Positions 57,679-64,000 of a DNA stretch of 64,000 nt are shown here, piece by piece. Below the pieces are notes generated by a model. The model was given only the letters and a program-made list of their open reading frames with translations, had not been told where the DNA came from and did no database searches. Source of the stretch: a bacterium (GTDB lineage: Bacteria; JAJVIF01); NCBI GenBank assembly GCA_022072165.1, contig JAJVIF010000002.1, forward strand, positions 324,258-388,257. Direction: 5' to 3'. The first letter of the stretch is position 1, and each line of letters opens with the position of its first letter. Both the position numbers and the translations under genes were made by a program.

Positions 57679-59961
57679 GTGAACGACTGGGGCAACGGCA
57701 ACCGGACGGACTCGGTCTCTGGTGAGCCGATTTACAACGGGTTCGCGCCGACAGGCAACTTTCTGCCCCACGGGTGGCAGACCGGGACCACCGAGACCTG
57801 GACCGGATTCGATGTGCTCCATCAGGGCCAGACTGCCGAACGAGTGCTGTCACTGGACCTGGCGGCTATTGAGAGTGCGGGCTCGGTGAATTTCCGGGTG
57901 GCGATCTTCGACAAGTACGTTGACCCGAAGTCCGCAACACCGGGATCGCTGCATCGACTCCCGGCGGATCCGCCAGACCTCCTGGGTCACTTCGGGTATC
58001 GCTATCCCCACGGCTGCTGGGATGTGTCGCATGTCGCTTTCGACTATGAATCGCAGGGGCTGGTGACGGATAAGCCCAGCGAAACGACTGTCCACTTCCA
58101 TGTGCGCGACTGGGATGCCCTGGCATCGGTGAGCGCTGAGAGCGATCTCTCCCTGGAACCCGATCCCGTAAAAGTGCTGGCTTCCAGCGCTGGAACGCCA
58201 TCGTTGCGCGCTTGTGTGCCAGCTGCGCTGGGTGGTCCTGCCGCCTTTGTCCCCTTCGGCAGCACTCCCACGGATGATGACTCCCATATGTACCAGCGCA
58301 ACGGCGATGTGGGGGCTGACTCCGGGCAGCCCCGCGATGAGCTCTACTACCGTCGCACCATTTCCTCCCCCACGGGCGTGCCAGCCTCAGCGGGGAACCG
58401 GATCTGGGGTGTGCTGGAAGTCGCGGACATCGAGGCCACCCTTCCGGGCTATCAGAAGGTCCTGGATGGCAATCTGCAGCCACTGACCACCAATCTGCCA
58501 GGCAACGTGACCTATCAGGTCTTCGCCCTGGATGTCCAGCCCCGCTCCACGCAGACCGGCTGGGCCGCCTCCGGCGAGGGAGCCGGGAACAACTGGGCCA
58601 GTGCAGTCGCCTATGACTCCCTGGGCAACGTGTACTACGGCGGCAGCTTTTTGGGGAGCATCAGCCTGGGCGGCACCACCTACACCAGTGCGGGGAGCAC
58701 CGACTGCTTCGTGGCGAAGTACTCCCTCACCGGGACCTTCGAATGGGCGCAGACCTGGGGCGGCACCGGGGCAGATGAAGTCACGAGCCTCCTGATCAGC
58801 GACGATGACATGTTCAGCCTCAAGGTGGGCGGCACCTTCAGCGGGACCGTGAACTTCGACCCGCCGGCGGGCAGCCCGCGGACAGCAGCGGCGATCGACA
58901 TGTTCGTCCTGCAGCTCCTGAGCACCAATGGCTCCTTTACCACGGTCCGGACGTATGGTTCCCCAGGCGTCGATGTCCTGACCTGCCTGGCGGATAACGG
59001 CAATCGCGGCACCGGCGACTACTTCATCGCTGGCTACATTAATGGGCCGGTCAATTTTGGTGGCGGCCATATCCTGACCCCGGTGAATCCCCTCGAAGGC
59101 TTTGTCGCCGGGATGGACCGGATCACAAACAACGCCAAGTCCGCCTATGTATTGGCCTCTGGTGACTACTCCACGGTGTCGCACATGAGCCTCTTCGAGG
59201 ACGGCGAGCTCGGTATCGCCGGCGTGTTTGTCGACTCCCTCACGGGCCCCTGGGGCGCTGAACCCGGTTCTGGCGACGAAGACATCTACCTCGCGCGCCT
59301 CGCCATGAGCACGACTCCGGGAGCCAGTGGGATGAATTGGGTCTATACCTCCAACCTGGAAGGAACAGAGTCGGTGGGAGGTCTCCACGCCTTTAGCAGC
59401 GGTTCCAGTGCGCGCCTGCTGATGGCTCGCAACTACACTTATCCAGATCCGGTCACTGATGGCTACTCGCTGGATCTCCTCCTGTTGAATCTGATTCCCC
59501 TGCGATCCCAGGGGATCGAGCGCCTCCACAGCTTTGGCATCCAGCGCGCCAATAGCCTGGCCGTCAGGCCCGGTTCCACTCCCGAAGATCTCACGTTCTA
59601 CATCACGGGCTACAAGACTCGCCCGACCTACTCTTCTTCTTTTTACTTCTTCGGTGAGCCGACGCTTCTGGGACTCCCCTCGGGCACTGACAACAAGGAT
59701 GGGTTTGTCTGGGCGCTGAGCGGCGATGGTTCGGAAGGTGCCTTCCGCACAGCGTGGGCCCGGGAGTTCGGTGGCGACCAGGGCGAAGAGGGACTGGCGA
59801 TCGCAGCAGGACCCGCGGCCTTCGGAGTCGAGGCCATCGCCATCGGTGGCACCTATCAGAGCACCACCGACTTCGCCCCTGGTCCTGAGCTCTCCATCCT
59901 GCCGGTGGTGGGTGGGACCGAAGCCTTCGTCACCCAGTGGCCTGCGGATGGTGTCTGGTAG
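57679..59961 (+). CDS. SBBP-repeat beta-propeller domain, C-terminal part of the split lipoprotein
   Basis: A 760-residue open frame in the same frame as the lipoprotein fragment upstream, from which it is separated by one TAA and three codons. After an N-terminal region (VNDWGNGNRTDSVSGEP, WTGFDVLHQGQTAERVLSLD) a propeller of SBBP type follows, seen in AVAYDSLGNVYYGGSFLGSI, DCFVAKYSLTGTFEWAQTWG and similar blades. The GTG at 57679 is only the first possible restart and lacks a ribosome binding site and any signal peptide. The product would be cytoplasmic if reinitiated. A clear rho-independent terminator follows. Confidence 0.75.
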   Translation: MNDWGNGNRTDSVSGEPIYNGFAPTGNFLPHGWQTGTTETWTGFDVLHQGQTAERVLSLDLAAIESAGSVNFRVAIFDKYVDPKSATPGSLHRLPADPPDLLGHFGYRYPHGCWDVSHVAFDYESQGLVTDKPSETTVHFHVRDWDALASVSAESDLSLEPDPVKVLASSAGTPSLRACVPAALGGPAAFVPFGSTPTDDDSHMYQRNGDVGADSGQPRDELYYRRTISSPTGVPASAGNRIWGVLEVADIEATLPGYQKVLDGNLQPLTTNLPGNVTYQVFALDVQPRSTQTGWAASGEGAGNNWASAVAYDSLGNVYYGGSFLGSISLGGTTYTSAGSTDCFVAKYSLTGTFEWAQTWGGTGADEVTSLLISDDDMFSLKVGGTFSGTVNFDPPAGSPRTAAAIDMFVLQLLSTNGSFTTVRTYGSPGVDVLTCLADNGNRGTGDYFIAGYINGPVNFGGGHILTPVNPLEGFVAGMDRITNNAKSAYVLASGDYSTVSHMSLFEDGELGIAGVFVDSLTGPWGAEPGSGDEDIYLARLAMSTTPGASGMNWVYTSNLEGTESVGGLHAFSSGSSARLLMARNYTYPDPVTDGYSLDLLLLNLIPLRSQGIERLHSFGIQRANSLAVRPGSTPEDLTFYITGYKTRPTYSSSFYFFGEPTLLGLPSGTDNKDGFVWALSGDGSEGAFRTAWAREFGGDQGEEGLAIAAGPAAFGVEAIAIGGTYQSTTDFAPGPELSILPVVGGTEAFVTQWPADGVW

Positions 59962-59990
59962 TCCAGCCGCCTGCAGCATCACTCACACAG

Positions 59991-60017
59991 GCCGGGTCCG
60001 CGGGGGCCCGGCTTTTT
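59991..60017 (+). terminator. Rho-independent terminator
   Basis: GCCGGGTCC (59991-59999) pairs with GGGCCCGGC (60004-60012) through one G-T wobble, with a four-base loop, and is followed by TTTTT. It lies 30 bases after the split lipoprotein stop and is the best intrinsic terminator in the window. Confidence 0.85.
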
Positions 60018-60079
60018 CACCTATGCACGCCGGGTCCCCGTAAGGACCAGACGGTTTCGCGACATCCCAACGGGTGCGG

Positions 60080-60085
60080 TATACA
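60080..60085 (+). promoter_or_regulatory. -10 element TATACA, leaderless promoter of the VOC gene
   Basis: TATACA is followed by seven bases and ATG at 60093; there is no ribosome binding site. Confidence 0.5.
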
Positions 60086-60092
60086 TGCCTGC

Positions 60093-60893
60093 ATGACGGT
60101 GTCCCTCACGCAGATCGTGCTCCTGGCCGTGCAGCTGGACACGCTGGCCGCGTACTACCGCGATGTCCTGCAGCTTCCGCAGGCGCAGGTCGCGTCGGAT
60201 GGCACCTGGGTGGAGTTTCGTGCCGGGTCGCTACTGCTGCGTCTGGAAACCGGGGGCCAGCCGAAGGATGCCCGGGGAGCCACTAAACTGATTTTCGCGA
60301 CCTTCGATGTGGACGCGACCCATCGGCTCTGGTCCGGCCGTGGCGCGGTCCTGGCCCCGGTGCAGGAGGCGCACGGCGTCCGCTTTGCCGATGGGGTCGA
60401 TCCGGAGGGGAATCGCTTTCAGCTCACCAATCGCGGACTCATCGTGACCCAGCCCATCGCGATGACGTCACCGCCACCTGCCGGGGCGCATGCGCCAGTG
60501 CCGATGGGATCGCCAGCGGCGATGCTGCAGACGCCGGGAGCTCCCGGGCTGGGGGTGCTGCGGGTGGAATCGCCCCTGGCACGGCAGGCACGACTCCTGA
60601 TCACGACACAACCTGAGATCCCGGTCTACGGGCTGGAAGGACGTCCCGGCATCGCGGTCTTCATGCGGGATGTGCTGAGTGCGATCAATGCCACGCAGGC
60701 GTATCAGGTGCCGGAACCGGAGCTGTCACGGGCGTTGGGCCAGCTGGGGGGAGTCGGCATGGTAGCGCGTCTGGGGCAGAAGCCGCGACGCGTGGTGGTG
60801 TTCGGTCCGGACACGCTGTCGCTGAACCCGGAGAAGGTCCCGCATCCGCTGGCGCTCCCCCTGGCCAGCAGCGAGGTGTTCCCTTTGGGGTAG
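60093..60893 (+). CDS. VOC (glyoxalase/dioxygenase) fold protein
   Basis: A 266-residue protein. The N-terminal 115 residues match the glyoxalase/bleomycin-resistance (VOC) fold: LTQIVLLAVQLDTLAAYYRD then VLQLP, LLLRLETGG and FADGVDPEGNRFQLTNRG. The usual metal-ligand His is not evident at the first position, so it may be a binding rather than an enzymatic form. The C-terminal 150 residues are Pro/Ala-rich and then unrecognised. ATG 60093 chosen for the leaderless -10. Its function is unknown. Confidence 0.72.
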   Translation: MTVSLTQIVLLAVQLDTLAAYYRDVLQLPQAQVASDGTWVEFRAGSLLLRLETGGQPKDARGATKLIFATFDVDATHRLWSGRGAVLAPVQEAHGVRFADGVDPEGNRFQLTNRGLIVTQPIAMTSPPPAGAHAPVPMGSPAAMLQTPGAPGLGVLRVESPLARQARLLITTQPEIPVYGLEGRPGIAVFMRDVLSAINATQAYQVPEPELSRALGQLGGVGMVARLGQKPRRVVVFGPDTLSLNPEKVPHPLALPLASSEVFPLG

Positions 60894-60950
60894 GTTTACT
60901 CAGGGAAGCCATGCGGAGATCGTCGCCACTCTGAATTCACTTCGACATGC

Positions 60951-60956
60951 GATACT
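60951..60956 (+). promoter_or_regulatory. -10 element GATACT, leaderless promoter of hicB
   Basis: TGC-GATACT is followed by six bases (ACTCAT) and ATG at 60963, with no ribosome binding site. Confidence 0.6.
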
Positions 60957-60962
60957 ACTCAT

Positions 60963-61214
60963 ATGAGCGAGGTCACCATCCGCCTGGAAGTGGAAGCGCT
61001 GGAAGAAGGCGGCTATGTCGCCACGAGCCCCGATGTCCCAGGGTTGGTAGTGGAGGCGGAGAGCATCCGCGGGATCGCCAAACTGGCCCCGGATATCGCG
61101 CGCCTGATCTATGAATCGTGCGTAGAGAACAATCTGCCGATCCCGCCGGCCCTGCGCCCTCTTGATGCACCGAGTCCAAAGATCATGCTCACGATTCCGG
61201 TCGGCGTCGATTAA
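60963..61214 (+). CDS. hicB: HicB-like (DUF1902-type) antitoxin
   Basis: An 83-residue protein with the HicB/DUF1902 partial RNase-H-like fold: EVTIRLEVEALEEGGYVATS followed by PDVPGLVVEAES. In the known pairs the antitoxin neutralises HicA and represses its own promoter. Lacks the ribbon-helix-helix DNA-binding domain seen in long HicB proteins. A hicA-like frame follows immediately. Order antitoxin-toxin is reversed relative to classical hicAB but common for this subtype. Confidence 0.75.
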   Translation: MSEVTIRLEVEALEEGGYVATSPDVPGLVVEAESIRGIAKLAPDIARLIYESCVENNLPIPPALRPLDAPSPKIMLTIPVGVD

Positions 61215-61216
61215 CT

Positions 61217-61438
61217 CTGGGACTTCTGGCGGGGTTCACGTATCGTGACATCGCGAAAAAGTTGCGCAGACTGGGATTTGAATATGACCGCTCAGCAGGT
61301 GGTCACGAAATCTGGATCAACCGCAAGTCGAAACCTCAGACGACTGTCCCGCGTCACCCAGGCGATATGGCGGTCGGCACCCTGAAGTGCATATTGCGGC
61401 AGGGTGGTCTCGAAATAGAGGAGTTCCTGACAGCGTAG
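61217..61438 (+). CDS. hicA: HicA-like mRNA interferase toxin without a canonical start codon
   Basis: Frame of about 73 codons overlapping nothing else, reading TYRDIAKKLRRLGFEYDRSA, GGHEIWINR, TTVPRHPGDMAVGTLKCILR and QGGLEIEEFLTA before the stop at 61436-61438. This is a HicA (YcfA-type) double-stranded-RNA-binding-like fold; the catalytic histidine position is kept (GGH instead of GSH). The frame is open upstream to 61166, but no ATG, GTG or TTG precedes the homologous part; the first TTG (61262) is inside the domain. CTG codons at 61217 and 61226 are the only near-cognate starts. It may be silent or use CTG. The start given is arbitrary. Confidence 0.7.
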   Translation: MGLLAGFTYRDIAKKLRRLGFEYDRSAGGHEIWINRKSKPQTTVPRHPGDMAVGTLKCILRQGGLEIEEFLTA

Positions 61439-61569
61439 CTGGGACGGCTTGCTCAAGCGGAACAGATCGAGACTGAGGGGATTTTCCGCAGGTACGACTC
61501 AAGCCTGCTAGCTCTCCACTGGGCCTATCACTGCACAGCAAGCTCCTAATCAGCAACCACCTCGCCCTA

Positions 61570-61598
61570 TTGCCAACTCCCAAAAGACGTGGCATACT
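61570..61598 (+). promoter_or_regulatory. groES-groEL promoter (TTGCCA-17-CATACT)
   Basis: A -35 TTGCCA (61570-61575, five of six to consensus), a 17-base spacer and a -10 CATACT (61593-61598) predict transcription from about 61605. The start coincides with the left arm of the CIRCE-like operator. The -35 lies in a TTGCCAA heptamer identical to the right half of that operator. Confidence 0.65.
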
Positions 61599-61604
61599 CC
61601 ACCC

Positions 61605-61631
61605 TTGGCAATCGACAGTGCTGGTTGCCAA
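61605..61631 (+). promoter_or_regulatory. CIRCE-like inverted repeat operator upstream of groES
   Basis: TTGGCAATC (61605-61613), nine bases (61614-61622) and GGTTGCCAA (61623-61631) form an inverted repeat with 8 of 9 matched positions. The 9-9-9 layout is that of the HrcA operator CIRCE (TTAGCACTC-N9-GAGTGCTAA), although the arms differ. It covers the predicted transcription start and ends 32 bases before the groES ATG, where repressor binding would block heat-shock chaperone expression. Confidence 0.6.
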
Positions 61632-61663
61632 GGACCAATCCCAACACGGAGGCATCCATCTCT

Positions 61664-62008
61664 ATGGCTACTGCCACTGCCACCAAGCCCGCCGCCAAGA
61701 AGGCCGCGAGCGCGTCCCCGATCCGCCCCCTGGGCGACCGGGTCGTTGTCAAGCCCGTTGAAGAGTTCGTCGAGAAGACCGCCGGCGGGCTGTACCTGCC
61801 CGAGTCGGCGCAGGAGAAGCCCCAGCTCGCCGAGGTGGTCGCGGTTGGCCCTGGCAAGCGAAACGATGACGGCTCCCTGAGCCCCATCGACCTCGCCATC
61901 GGCGCCCGCATCTTCCACTCCCGCTATGGCGGCACCACCGTCAAGGTCAACGGCCAGGAGTACATCATCGTGCGCGAGGACGACATCCTCGCCGTGTACG
62001 AAGGCTAG
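61664..62008 (+). CDS. groES: Co-chaperonin GroES with N-terminal extension
   Basis: GroES of 114 residues. The canonical domain starts at IRPLGDRVVVKPVEEFVEKT near residue 20 and includes GGLYLPESAQEKPQLAEVVA and EYIIVREDDILAVYEG. The first 19 residues (MATATATKPAAKKAASAS) are an Ala/Thr/Lys-rich extension absent from typical 95-residue GroES. Start ATG 61664 with CGGAGG upstream; no later ATG could serve. groEL follows after 97 bases. Confidence 0.95.
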   Translation: MATATATKPAAKKAASASPIRPLGDRVVVKPVEEFVEKTAGGLYLPESAQEKPQLAEVVAVGPGKRNDDGSLSPIDLAIGARIFHSRYGGTTVKVNGQEYIIVREDDILAVYEG

Positions 62009-62066
62009 TGCTGCCATCGCTGGTCATCCGGACCCGCCCTGCTGGGTGGTCCGGCGTTCCCTTTAA

Positions 62067-63737
<1,671 letters not shown>

Positions 63738-63786
63738 GTCGACGCTGTATGGCGTCAGACTCCGACGACTCACCTTGCATCAGCGG

Positions 63787-63815
63787 CATCGCCCCCGGGA
63801 CTCCCGGGGGCGATG
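63787..63815 (+). terminator. Long perfect hairpin after groEL
   Basis: CATCGCCCCCGGG (63787-63799) and CCCGGGGGCGATG (63803-63815) form a perfect 13-bp stem with a three-base loop (ACT), 49 bases after the groEL stop. Short T-rich sequence follows. Confidence 0.7.
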
Positions 63816-63849
63816 TGCTTGTTGTCCGGACACGGAGCGCGTCGCGAAA

Positions 63850-63994
63850 CTCCGACCACCTTCGGAGGGGCGACCCCCGGTCGCCCGGTGATGGCGCGCC
63901 TCGCGCCTGGGCCGCCGGAGCGCCCCGCTCCGGCCGGGAACGCGACAATTCACGATGCACGAGGCGTCCCCCTCCGGACGCGGGGCGCGTCCGG
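63850..63994 (+). repeat. Array of short GC hairpins with mostly three-base loops
   Basis: Five consecutive perfect inverted repeats: CTCCGA/TCGGAG (63850-63867), GCGACC/GGTCGC (63870-63884, loop CCC), GGCGCG/CGCGCC (63893-63907, loop CCT), CCGGAGCG/CGCTCCGG (63915-63933, loop CCC) and CCGGACGCG/CGCGTCCGG (63974-63994, loop GGG). They follow the groEL terminator and run to near the window edge. No gene is visible here. Confidence 0.7.
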
Positions 63995-64000
63995 GTCCCA

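Overview
The window is a compact, GC-rich chromosomal segment from a free-living diderm bacterium. Evidence for an outer membrane and surface glycans is a PorV/UPF0164-type beta-barrel protein with a signal peptide (32870-33889), a Wzz-like chain-length protein, a type IV prepilin/pseudopilin and several lipoproteins. Gene content (ClpC, GroES/GroEL, MutS, MutL, RlmN, YacL-type PIN-TRAM, BI-1) is housekeeping and shows no phage or plasmid backbone. The long lineage-specific prepilins and lipoproteins and the frequent leaderless starts suggest a poorly sampled Terrabacteria-like phylum (Armatimonadota would fit), but this is inference. I see no rRNA, tRNA, CRISPR array or insertion sequence.

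Layout. 1-3223: ferric-iron ABC importer (binding protein truncated by the window edge, permease, ATPase). 3369-7350: large prepilin, RmlC-like cupin, IlvE-type aminotransferase and a stand-alone tandem Clp-N protein. 7319-10578: Wzz-like protein, YkgJ cysteine-cluster protein, SnoaL-like protein and an Nmad3-like protein. 10790-13276: ClpC with a structured leader and no recognisable middle coiled coil. 13639-17333: CoA-binding protein, a minus-strand group of three unknown exported or membrane proteins, and PIN-TRAM. 17552-28291: defence-type genes around mutS (type III Mod and Res, then mutS, then a DUF262/HNH GmrSD-like nuclease). 28400-43130: secreted protein, Xaa-Pro aminopeptidase, Gln-rich coiled-coil membrane protein, PorV-like protein, ABC exporter pair, TPR protein, BI-1, TrmH-family methylase, M28 peptidase, TolB-like propeller and a J-domain protein. 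43123-47026: minus-strand group of SDR, sugar nucleotidyltransferase, an unknown protein and a DmpG-like aldolase, probably one small-molecule or glycan pathway. 47073-56635: rlmN, moeA, YfhO-like protein, ethylbenzene-dehydrogenase-like haem protein, SRPBCC protein, mutL and a GT-C-like membrane protein. 57070-64000: an SBBP lipoprotein split by an in-frame TAA, a VOC protein, a HicB/HicA pair whose toxin has no ordinary start codon, and groES-groEL behind a CIRCE-like operator.

Two kinds of translation start alternate. Many genes have a good Shine-Dalgarno site. At least thirteen others lack one but have a sigma-70 type -10 hexamer 6-7 bases before the start codon, the signature of leaderless transcripts. 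That pattern fixed several starts used here. The most distinctive observations are the leaderless pattern, the 9-9-9 operator at groES, a MutL whose endonuclease motifs are degraded, the start-less HicA, the nonsense-split lipoprotein, the defence genes flanking mutS, and an array of short three-base-loop hairpins after groEL.
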